Assembly (NCBI RefSeq): GCF_018691265.1 | Contig: NW_024881300.1 | Location: forward strand, 6,430,546-6,494,545 | Length of the DNA stretch: 64,000 nucleotides | Source of the DNA: Tyto alba | Lineage: Eukaryota; Chordata; Aves; Strigiformes; Tytonidae | Reading direction: 5' to 3' | In this document: one piece after another, positions 36,513 through 47,760 of the stretch | Layout of the letters: each line of letters begins with the position of its first letter | How positions within the stretch are numbered: position 1 is the stretch's first letter | Program-made: the position numbers and the translations under genes | The notes under the pieces: generated by a model | The model's input: only the letters and a program-made list of their open reading frames with translations | Databases searched by the model: none | What the model was told of the DNA's origin: nothing

Positions 36513-38094
36513 GTAGTATCCTTAAAGCCAAGCCAAACCCAAAATGGTTGCTGTTTCATTTGCAAACCATTGAGTAGGAGCACCACACAGCTAAGCAATC
36601 TCACTGCACTGGATAAGCCCCTTTCTTCCCCTCTATCTTTAAACTTGGGGAGGGGGGGGAAATTGTTTTTTTTAATGGTTTGCATAAATTCTAGATTATC
36701 AAACTGTCAACTGATTTCTGAGTCTGTATTGAGAATGTTTGCAGATAAGGGAGAAAAGAGCCTCAGATAGTTGCTCAGGGTTCAGTGAAAGTCTGCGACT
36801 ACTTGGAGATCTACCCTGTTTCAGCTACCTACCTCTGCGTTCATATTTTGTGTGACTTGTAAAAGCTTTTTCTTCACAGAAGCTCTTTCTGAAGTGAACA
36901 TATGAGACTCCTTGAATTGTTTAGATTGGTTTAGATTGATTATAGTGGCTTCTTCAAAGCAAGAAATCAAAGGAGGCTGGTAGTGAGATGAACACATAAC
37001 ATATTGATAAATGTAGTTACATATATGAAATGGGCAGGAAAAAGAGAGAAAAGCTGAGTTTTTCGCATATGATTCTTACAGTTCTTGACAGCTCAAACTC
37101 CCACATGCTTGAATAGTTCAATACTGGATTAGTGTGATGCCTGCTTGGTGGATCCTGTGGGGCATAGACTCAGCAAGAAACACATCATTCAGGATTTTGG
37201 GGACAGCTTGTAAACTGTCCAACACTACTGGCAATCCCACTCCAATCAAAGTCAAACTTAAAGATGGAATGAGTGGGGGGAAAGAGATGGTCTCTTATTT
37301 ATGCTCCCATAATTTATGTTCTAAATTGTGATTAGTCCATTTCTGTAGAACAATGCCATTGAAAGCTTTATTTATAAAAGAATACAAACTGCATTTAGAG
37401 CATACTTAATAACAAAAGTAAGAGGGAAAAGCAGAATGAACATGTAAACACTGAACTGAAATCCTGATTATTTATTTTTACCGAAGCCCATGGCAAAACT
37501 GTCATTATATTTAATAAAGCCAGAAGGTTACCTATTAACGCCAGGACCTAATTTTTTTCTGTTTTTAGGAAAAAGGAAAATTATACCTAAAGTACATTTA
37601 CAACATGTGTAAATGGCAAGTGATTATGTTGAATTATACCCTTTTGTTATGAAAAAAAAATATTCCATTGTTAAAATACTATTGAAACCTTTGGGATGTT
37701 AACAACCGCACCAGTAATATTAATATTCCTGTTAACATACTAATAGTACCACTTATATGCCAAGTAAGTTTTCACCTCAGTAATGAAGACTAAGGAACAA
37801 AGAACCTGTTTGCACATTCCTACTCATATACATTTTCCAACTGACAATACTAGGAGTGTTCATGAAACTGAAGATTGCATTTTTGGTAAGACTAGCTTAA
37901 GGTAAGATACACTGCATCTATACAATGAGTGAAAATCTTAAAATAAAATGTGGGTGTGTATATGGGTATGTACTAGAAACAGACACCTGACACTACAGTG
38001 TTCATGAATCCTGCAAACAAACCCAAGTCATAATGCAATAGGTAGAAAATGGATATCAAGATTCAAAATAAAGAATGGTATAAATTTATGTTGG

Positions 38095-38470
38095 AAAGAC
38101 TTCTCAGGTGGTCACCTGCTCCAGTTCCTGAGGGCTGATCTACTATGCCAAAGTTGGCATTTTTTTTTTGACAGATGTTTTGAATCTGTCCTCAAAAACC
38201 TCAGAAGGGAGAACTGTTGTATCTGAGTCCTCAGGGGGTTGCCCAGTGCTCCCCACTGTAACTATCACACAATTCCTTTCCTCTGTGCCAATGTCTTCTA
38301 CAGACTTTTGAAGAATACTGCTGATGTGCCCTCAGTGTTCTTTTTTTCTCTCGCTCTCTTTCTCTCTCTTTCCAGCTCTCTGCTAAACAGCTTAATTTTT
38401 CTTCTTGAAGTGAGTGCAATTCAAACCCAGCTCAGGTGCCACTTCTCAGCAGGATACTATAAGGGTAATT
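38095..38470 (-). mobile_element. CR1 LINE 3' fragment, antisense to window
   Basis: Read on the + strand, the order ggtggtcacctgctccag, ttttgaatctgtcctcaaaa, cctcagaagggagaactgtt, ggggttgcccagtgctcccc and ccagctctctgc follows the reverse complement of avian CR1 (gtcacctggtccaac, ttttgaatatctccaagg, gacctccacaacctctctgg, gcaacctgttccagtg, cccagctctctcagc). A T/CT-rich expansion sits at 38341-38378. Divergence is high; no protein remains. Confidence 0.6.
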
Positions 38471-41400
38471 AAACAGCAGAAATGATTAACAAGGAATACA
38501 GTAATCTGTCCATTCCCTAACATCCTTAAATCACAGTGTATCTGCTGGTGCAAATGCAGACTACTTGGATGGATTATTGGGTGAGACATGGTGTCCTCTA
38601 CTCTGCTCACAATTCAAAACTTGTTTGGAAATATTAGTTACAGATATTTCACAACTTCTAGGAAGCAGCTTACTTGCTACCCAGGTAACTGTGTCACTCT
38701 TCATGTATTTGTATGTGAGGAAGCCCCAGGAACATGAAAAGAAATGTCACGCTTACATCTGAGGTCCATTTTCCCTGCTGAATAATGGATATTTTTGTTT
38801 TCAGTGCATCCCTGATGGGATGGGGCTGTGCAGAGTCTGACCATAGCCATACTTCCTCAGATCTAAATCCAGACCTGAAAGGGTGCTTCCTTGTCTTGGC
38901 CCCAGCACAGACCTAGAGATGGTGGAGGAAGTCAGGAATATGAAATTTCAAATCAAGATAATGCAGTAAGACTGATTACCTAATTTATACCTTGAAATTT
39001 ACTCAAACAAACTACAAATTAGTTATCTTTTGTAATTCCAGATATATTTCCTGAGAGCAATCTAATTTTGGAGGCAGTGAATGTTCCCTCTTAAATTTCT
39101 CAAGATTACATAATTATCCAGGAATTTCCTTCAGATACCCAGAAAACATTTTAGCAAACATGAACCCATATAGAGCTGTAAGTAAACCAGGAGTTGTTCC
39201 ACAGATATTCCAGTTCTTTTTTCTCCAGTGATGAAAACTGGGTGAATTTCTGAGGAAAACATCAGTCATGCTATGTATTCCTTGCTTTTATAAGACCTTA
39301 AATAAACTCTAAGTTCCTGAAGGTTGGGTTGTTTTTTTTTTGTTTTTTTTCTGTGCAAAAAAGACAACTGTTTCCTAAATAATTTTAATGAAAATTAACA
39401 AATTGATATGTTAGCTTAAATAACATCTAACTTTGTTTACTATTTGATATCAAAATTTATTTTATATATCTTAAATCATATTCACAATAGGTTATAGAGA
39501 GATATCCCCAAATATTTTATTTCATTCAAGTGTTTGTCATAAATTAGATGACAACTTGAGTTAAGAATTTCACCTGGCTGCCCCTTCCTGGGGTATGCAG
39601 AAGAGGTCATGGTATCTCCCACATATCTGACTTTATATAATTTTCTAGGAAGCCCAAGGATAAGCAGTGACCTCCTTTTTATTTTAAAACTCAACTACAG
39701 AAAATAGAAATGAGGAAAGAAAAATTAAAACTTTTTCTGGAGAGGAAGCAACCACTTTTTGGCACTCAGTATTGCTTCTTCCTTTCCGGCTCAGCCCCCA
39801 CTCATGTGTGGTGTCCATATGGATGAGGTTTATGGGTATATATGCTCTTCTAACATATCAAAATATTTACCTTGTGCATTTCAGTACAATATAATTAATT
39901 TTACTAACCTCTCATTCTTAGTAAGTGCCAGCTGTCTTTGGGTTTCCAAGGCACTCAGATCTGACAAGTGAGCTCTTGTGTTAGCACTGTGACAGTCAAA
40001 GGTCTATGTCAGGTCAGGACCTCTGGTCTGTGGGAGAGATAAACTGATTTAAAACTACCAGAGGAAAGAAGTAAAGGCAAAAATGGAATTTATAAAGCTT
40101 ATGAAATGTCATGAGATGTGTTGCAGCCTTTCGGACAAATGCTGAATGCAGTTAACCTGGAGGAAAAGGAGGGAGATCAAAAGATCACCTGCTGCTAGAA
40201 AAAGACCTGGTGCTAAGGATGAGTGGGACATAACGAGATCTTTTTTAGCTGTATCAGCAATGATGCTTCAATTTCCTTGTAAGAGACTGGAAAAGCATAA
40301 TTAGGAACATTTTTTATTTTCTTCTACAGATTCAGCTTGTGAGCTTTAGTACAATAAAAAATCCAGAAAAATAAGACCATCACATTTAATTTGAATTCAC
40401 TGTATAAAATTTGTTAATATTTGTCTTTTTTTAGTTAAGTGGATAAATCACATAACTATTAAAAATTCAAGATATAAACCACAGTCAATTAAATGATAGC
40501 TGAGGTACTGTGGCAGACCTGATTAAATTGGTGTGTTATTAAAATTATGTATGCAACGTCCATGGAACAACATCTTGGATATGTGCTGTGGAATTTAAGA
40601 AGTTTGGTGAACTCCCAGCCCCACAGATGTGGCTTCCATGTGCTCGATACAAACCCTGAACCTTTGCACAGTCTGGTCTGAGTCCTGCAATTCGTCCCAC
40701 CTACCTACAAGGATGATCTGCATCTTTTCGCATTTATTTGTATCAGCTGCCACTAAGGGAAACAGTAGGAGCCCCAAGTGGAAGGTGCTTAGGAGGTGCA
40801 GTTATCCCCCTTTCCTCATCAAAAGTTTGTGCCCTGAGGAAGCTCTCACTGGAGTCAGGGAAGGGCAACAACCTTTGAAATCAGTGCTTGTTTCATTTCA
40901 GAGTGGCATTTAGCCATGGACATTCAGGGGTTCACAAGCATGAGCACCACTTCATCTCTTCTCTGTTTTCCCCAGTAGGAAGCACTCACCACTACAGTTC
41001 AAATGTAACATATAAAATCTTCATGCAAATCCTGGAGTTAAGATTCAATTGGAAGATTCACGCTGGAACTAGGGTTTTTTCCAACTGTCAAATCTGGCAC
41101 AATATTAAATATGTCACAGTAGAGTTAGTATTATCTCTTCTCAAATTCTTTTCCTAAGATTTTTTGATGTGAAAAAGTGAAACTATTAGGGAAAAGTGAC
41201 CTAATTAAGAAAATGTGACTAAATTTGGGATCAATTTAGAATCAAATCAGAAATTAATTTATTGTATACATTGTAATAATAACTGTCTACCACCTTTTTC
41301 AGTTTTGAGACATCTGTTAACATCAGCAGGAAGAGTTATAATGCTGTGTAGTAAATCATTCTTGCAGGGTTTCCATCCACCTGAAAAAAATGATCAAAAT

Positions 41401-42360
41401 AAGATCATTCTTTTTCCTTGTCTTTTCCTAATAAAATTTTACATATTTGTATTAGTAGAGAGACTGATTCTGCAAAATCTAAACTAAGTAAAATCTAAAG
41501 AAAATGCTTGTATTTTATGTTGTAACTAGACTCAGTAAAATCAATAGTTGTTCAATCTTCAAGCATTTTCTGAGATGTTTTATGATGGTGTTGTAAACTT
41601 TGCAGAATTTGTTTCTGAATGAATGCAAAAGATTATGATTTGGTCTTTTACTCTTCTGTAAGGTATTTGCACAGGAATAGATTTACTGGGAAATGCAACT
41701 CAAGAATTGCATAACTCACCATTTCTAAAGCAGATACAAGACTGTCACAGTTGTAGCATCTCCCCAGGTATACCACGCATGGATGGATTCTGTTTCTGCT
41801 CTACCAGCCTTTCCAGCATATACAAAGTAAAATTGCATTATCTTGGCACTTCCTATTTTAATTTCTGCATGGCTAGATTGCTTTTCTCCTCCATTTTTGT
41901 TAAGAAGGGCTGGAGTGGTACAGAGTTCTGCTAAGCTTTGCCAGGAGACGTTTCTTGCCTATCAAGAAAATTGGGCAAAAGCATGATCAGACAAGTGTGC
42001 ACATTTGCCATCTTGCTCTGCTCTTGCAGCGCTGACTCCTTTGTCAGGGATAATAACATCAGGGAGATGACCTTGCAAGGTAAACCACACATTTATTTAG
42101 TCTCTAAGGTCTGCTAGCATGTTGGTTGAAGTATGATCTTTGTCAAGCCCAGAGATGTAATTACCCTGAGAGTTAATGATAATTGGTTTATTGAGTTTAA
42201 TTGGATATCATTAAAAATACTGTCTTCTTATGCTGGAACTAAGACAATATTCTTCTAAAGGAAGAATGAGGATTCTTACTTTATCATTACTATATAACCT
42301 TAATTTTACATCATTATTTCACAACAAATTTTGGATGAACAAGGTCCACCATTGAGGACA
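38471..42360. other. Intergenic desert between CR1 and Penelope remnants
   Basis: AT-rich sequence without a supported gene or recognised repeat. Short open frames (under 100 codons) show no family similarity. Confidence 0.65.
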
Positions 42361-42371
42361 TTTTATTTTTA

Positions 42372-42775
42372 GTTCTGCCTGCTAGTCTCAACCTTTTTCC
42401 AAGTTTCGGACAAAGAACTTGATAAAATATTTGATGATATTGCTAAGGTTAATTACAATTTCAACTATGGCAAGAGACACGCTGTAAATGATTTAAAGAA
42501 TAATAAAACTATAGAGGTCAAAAGAGCTGATAAAGGAGGTTTCAGTCATCATAATGAATAATGAGTTAGAATAATTAGACAGTTTTAGTAATGATTATCA
42601 GAAATTGACATGTGATCTCACTAAAGATTTTCAACTGCTCTTAGATAGAATTACTGATAAGGTTTTGAAAAAGAGGCATCTTATAATTAATAAGGGTATT
42701 TTCTGACATTGCTAGGCCTGCTACTCAGTATGGTATATATTATTTAAGGACACATAAGTTTAGACAGTCCTAGAT
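42372..42775 (+). mobile_element. Decayed Penelope-like retroelement (reverse transcriptase N-terminal region)
   Basis: Conceptual reading finds hallmarks of the Penelope-like element RT in the right order. A helical region ending HAVNDLKNNKTIEVKR leads into ADKGG (42526-42540), the conserved core of this family (consensus LKNN..IVIKPADKGG.VVIM). A one-base shift then gives SVIIMNNE, followed by NDYQKLTCDLTKDF, matching the family's ..YkkL..DPT..f segment. After another shift, PATQYGIYYLRTHK corresponds to the P..P.fY.LPKIHK motif. Two frameshifts and several stops make it inactive. The catalytic RT core and GIY-YIG endonuclease are not seen. Established knowledge: Penelope-like elements are rare in amniote genomes and absent as active copies in birds. 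Confidence 0.7.
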
Positions 42776-44014
42776 AAAGATGGAGGTAGAGTTTTGGCTT
42801 TGGATGCAGAAGGTAGGAAAGCAACAATATTTGGCCTCATTTATTTCTAATTAAGACACCTATTAAAACAGCATAATCCTTTTCAGGGGTCACAGTAAAA
42901 AAAAACAAAAAAAAAAATAATTTCCTAAGACAACAGGAAAATCTTGGACATGTAGTCAGTTAGATAAGTTATGGTGGGGGAAATTTTGAGGAACTGTCCA
43001 CAAAGTCCAACTCTTTTGTGCCACTTAGAAAGGCTTCAAAAAAAACTGTATTTTGTTCTGCTACTCTAATATTAAAAGGGATGGAGTGATCTGGACTTTC
43101 TTCTTTTCATTTAATTTCAGCTACAATAGGTCTTGACCAGATTCCTAAAACCCACTAATTTGCTAATAACGTGCACCTGGTTGCGATGGGGAGGACACCA
43201 GTAGCTTCTCTTTGAATATTGGCTAAATCTCAACACAAGTCATGCCGATTTAAAGTAATTTTCAGCATTTTAAAGAGAGAAAATTTGCAGAATTGGGTCC
43301 AAATGTACTAACATGTAGAAAATGAGACATATTTAGCTTCCCAACTATTCAGAGTATGAGATGCTGTAGTGTAATAAAGATAAGGATCACAGAGTGGAAA
43401 TCCTTTCTAAAACTTAAATTAAGTCTTCTACTTAATACTAAAAATATATTAGTATTTAACTCCACTTTGTTTAGGTCTGTTTAGCTGGTTCCCATTAGTG
43501 ACTCTGACTCATGGTTACTAAGGCAACTCCAGCATTGGAGGGAGGAATACAAAAAAAAATATTTATGTTATTTACTTAAATGTAAAGGCATTTCTTCTTA
43601 AAAGATTTTTTTAATATTAAGTATACTTAATAAAATTTCAATATAAAATTTATGTTATCAAACTTTCATTATACAAAATATGATAAATTCTGAATACTTT
43701 TTTTTTATATTTAAACTAGAGACAACATTAAACAACTTTTCTCCTGGATACATGGGACAAAGAATATTCATCTAAGTATAAACCAATATTTAATAGCAGA
43801 ATTTAACAGGAATTTTAAAAGCATTTATGTGGGAATGCCTTTGCCTCTTATCCACTTCACCAGCCATACATAAACCTCTATCCTAAAACAAATGCTGGCA
43901 TAACTGCCTTTTATCAGGCCATCAGGATTAGAGGCAGACAAAGCCCATGCTGGGAGAGCTGCTGTGCGAGGGTGCCCCTCTGCTTCTATCAGATGTTTGC
44001 AGGTGGGCCCTATA

Positions 44015-44060
44015 GAGTTGCTATTGAAGTCAGCTGAGTCTTATTTTGACTTCAGCTTAG
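44015..44060. repeat. Small inverted repeat within a probable ancient element
   Basis: TGAAGTCA at 44025-44032 faces TGACTTCA at 44047-44054. The phrase attgaagtca...ttgacttcag is typical of ancient sauropsid palindromic repeats, but the element limits are unclear. Confidence 0.35.
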
Positions 44061-46147
44061 TTTGGCTGATGGGAAGTTATAAAGAGGTTCATTGTAAAGC
44101 AGCAGTAAGAATTTCACTGTTAAGCTTGTTTTCCTATTTTCTAGCTGAAAGTTGGAAGGATTTGAAATTCATCCAGGGATTTGAAACTTCAGCAGTTTCT
44201 CTTCCTCTGGTATACTTCAACCAAGCAAAGAAAATTTTCAGGCTGTATTATGACCTTAATTCTTCCATATAACCCATTATCTGCTCATTATTGAGCTATA
44301 ATAAACATGGAGTCCTTCAAGGACTTTTTTCTCCCCAAATCACTTTAAGAATGAATGCTAGCAATATTGAATCAAGGTCATATGGTCAAACAGAATAATT
44401 TCAGGGTAAGCAGAGTTTACTTTGAATTATGGCTGGCATCTTGAATAGATAGGTAAATTTAAAAAAAAAAAAAAAAAGCAAGGCTGGAGTTTATATCTAG
44501 GAGTAAGCTTAAAGTGGGATCCCATCAGTCATTAACTCTGTTTTTTTTATATGTATCTTATAGTAAAACTAGCTATAATAGCATTGTATGATTTCCTGGA
44601 TAATATGTAGTATGATGAATTAGATTATACAAGTTAAGTGGTTATGTATGACTAGCAGCAGCAAAGAAGTTATATAAATAAACCAAAGTTCATTAAAATG
44701 TTAGCAAATATAAATAATCCAAGGTTAGCGAACATTGTTTCATTTTAAATTAATAAATATGCAAAGGTAATGTTTATAATTAAAGCTATAATTTATCTTC
44801 ATGCTCTGCTTGTTTAATAACAGTGGTAACATAATGTTACATGTAGAAATGTAGTAATAGATTTGTTTAGCACTGACATTATAAACAAATGTCTCAGTCT
44901 ATTTATTCTAAGTTATGATACAGATTCTTTTCACATGCATCTGATGGCCTTTAAACCATTTAAAATGAACTACATTAATGTAATCTAATCTTGATACTGA
45001 ACATAACATTTCAGTTTGAATTATCCAGAATCCATGATCCATTTTATTACTCACAAAGCACTTTATACATTTATGATAATGGCAAACCTTGCTCTGTTAT
45101 TTAAATCCCATTTCAGATGGGATTTTTTTATTATTTTATTTTTTAAAACATTTTTGGTAGTAAAATACAAATAAAGAAAAGTCAGTGCTCAGTAAGCCCT
45201 TTAACAAAGCAAACAATTCAGATTTTTATGACATTAGCAAATAATAAAGAAAAGATCTGACATTTACACTTGATGAAATTTTATGCTATAACGGAGATGA
45301 AGAAAATGGAATGGAAATCACACATGATAAAACCTGTCCATGAAATTCAGATGGGTCTTAAAAATAACCACGGCTAAATATTTTGGGAGCTCTCTTACTT
45401 CGTTGAGGTCTGTATTATTTTACTGGAAAAATCTGTCCTTAAAAGTCAGTTCTTCAACACATGCAAATACTCTGTTTAGTTGGAGTCATTCTGGTAAAAT
45501 AATAATGAGAGACCTCAGGGGATTTATTCATGTAAGGAACAAAGCAAGGTAACATGGTATAGAAATATTAAAATAGAGGTTTGTAGGAATTGGAATTGAT
45601 TTGGTACAGCAGTCACAAGAATTGGATTTAGTTTTCCTGAAAACTTCTGGAAAGTTTTCTTGGAATGTGCATTTAATTCAACTTGATTTTGAATTCAAAG
45701 TATATTTATAGTTGGTCTGGATTTTCAATTCATGTGCCTATGGCTGCATTTTCTGGTGTTAGAATAGTACTTGTGATACTAAGAGCAGTTATGTGTATTA
45801 ACTTATTGCAGTTAATAATTTAATTAATTCACTCTTTTCCATAGATGAGATCAGCTGAGCCTAGAAAGAGCACACACAAGACCTAAACCTGAGGTAAGCA
45901 GCTACTAGGACCTTCCTTTAAATAATAACCTAAATTGATTAAATATCAGATTTATTTGACTAGACTTTGAAAGCACAGTTCAGGCTGTCTTTCCTCATCT
46001 ACTTTGTTAGCATCATGATGACACAGAGCTGCAGAATCCGGTATCCAGTTCATACACAAAGCAGTGCCCTGCATGTTAAAGGAAGATGACTGCTATAGCC
46101 CAATATCATGAATCAGAGCTTATCTGATCAACCCACCAGTCTAAAAT

Positions 46148-46169
46148 AAAAAAAAAAAAAAAAAAAAAA
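46148..46169. repeat. A homopolymer (22)
   Basis: Simple A run; no retroelement body was recognised upstream. Confidence 0.9.
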
Positions 46170-46506
46170 GACAATAAAACATTCACTGTCTGAATACTAA
46201 GGAATAAATTAAAAGAACATTGTGGATTTTATGGGCTTGCTGATATGTCATAAAAATAAGCCCCACAGTAATTGTGTATGCATAAGGCCATTATTAGTAA
46301 ATTGCCAATTTTAAGAAAGCATTTTTAGAATTATGTCACTCACTCCTGTGGAAAGTTTATCTTTTGAAAACTTCACCTTCAGTGTCATACCCAGCAGAAC
46401 TTAGTCCTTAATAGAAATAATGCATGAATATTTCTTTTCTCTTTGCATCTGCATATTAGCAAGGGATTTCAACAGAGACATGAAAGAATGAAATACAACT
46501 GATGTT

Positions 46507-46526
46507 GGGGGGGGTTGGGGGAGGGG
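46507..46526 (+). other. G-rich string, potential G-quadruplex
   Basis: Eight Gs, TT, five Gs, A, four Gs in 20 bases. Three physical runs; the eight-G run would have to supply two strands. Confidence 0.4.
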
Positions 46527-46849
46527 AGAAAATCCTCATCACAAAGCTTAAATTTACTCTAAGTGTTTCCTAATAGTACAAAAATAACAAATGTGCAAAA
46601 GATCTAGTGAAGCATGGGATGAATAGAATTTCACAAAGCTGTAATGAGTAAGCAAATAGGTTATAAACAGGTAAATGTGATGGTGTTTAAAAAAATGGCA
46701 TACAAGAAAGTAAGAGGCAGAAGTGTCAGAGTGTGTGATTTACATTGTGGCTTTCACTGAGATTTTGGTGTCCTGCATAGTGAGTCCCTGTAGGGGTTTC
46801 GAGGCATGCACACAGTGTTTGGCCAGGAAGAGCCATTAGATTTAACCAC

Positions 46850-46960
46850 ATAGGAGAATTAGGGGCCAGGAACTCCTGGCTCTTACTTTTCAGTCCCAAG
46901 ACTGATTCTTTCAGTTTTATTGGTTGACTTATAACTGCTCAGAGGCACTTGTCTTGTCAT
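46850..46960 (+). mobile_element. Possible MIR/CORE-SINE-like fragment
   Basis: ggggccaggaactcctggctct, followed by tcagtcccaagactg and a partly alignable continuation, resembles the segment gtcaggactcctgggttct found in amniote MIR-type SINEs. Short and diverged. Confidence 0.35.
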
Positions 46961-47714
46961 AAGTGTGAAGTCAGTGAAACGTTATTTAATTATATTTAAA
47001 GAGTTTGGGTGGTATTGTTTAACTCATAACTATTAAGCATCTTTAAAATAAAGCATGCATTTTGTGTAACTTAATTGTCACTATTAGGACAGAACAAGAG
47101 AATATTTAGACCGCTATTTTTCAGATGTTTCATTATGACAAAAGGAAGGCCTCCTAAAAGGTTACTTTAAATACTGCGTTTAAGGACAAAAAAAAAAAGA
47201 ACATTTTTATAAGAAGTTAAACAGCAGGTTTCAGCTGTATCATTCTCTTTAAATGATCTTTCATAATAGGAGACAAAACAAGAAAGGTACCCTCAGAAGT
47301 GGTACCACACTGTTTTCATGTTGATTGCAATAAGTGCTGAGAGTAGAGTACATTCTGTGTAAAATCAATGTCTGTGAGGGGGGAAAAAAAAAAAAAATGA
47401 AAAAAAAGCAGCACAAAGACTTTGGAATTTATCCTTTAAGTGCCTCTCTGGGAACAAAGCCATGCCCAGCAAGGGCAGGAGCAGCGGCCAGGAGGAAGGA
47501 GGTGGACAATAGAAAGGCTATCACAGGGTGAAAGGGGTAACGCAACAGGAAGAGCATCAGGAGGGAGCATCTTCATTAATTTTATCATGTATTTACTTTC
47601 CTAAATCTTCTTGTGTATTCACTCAACCTTGATCCCATTCTGTGATATCCTTGCAGATTTGTAGTAAACATCTCCCTTCAGGATAGTGAAAAAGAGATAA
47701 GCCTGAACTGTAAG

Positions 47715-47760
47715 AGAAAAAAAAAAACTAAAAAAAAAAACTAAAAAAAAAAAAGAAGGG
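47715..47760. repeat. Low-complexity A-rich repeat with CTA interruptions
   Basis: Runs of 10 to 13 As separated by CT: simple repeat. Confidence 0.8.

Larger units (their letters stand above)
25863..38094. other. Intergenic desert, central part
   Basis: No coding gene is supported. The stretch contains homopolymers near 26.7, 30.7 and 35.3 kb, an inverted repeat near 27.8 kb, palindromic ancient elements near 33.0-33.3 and 36.4 kb, and a possible SINE head near 32.2 kb. The remainder is plain AT-rich sequence. Confidence 0.7.
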
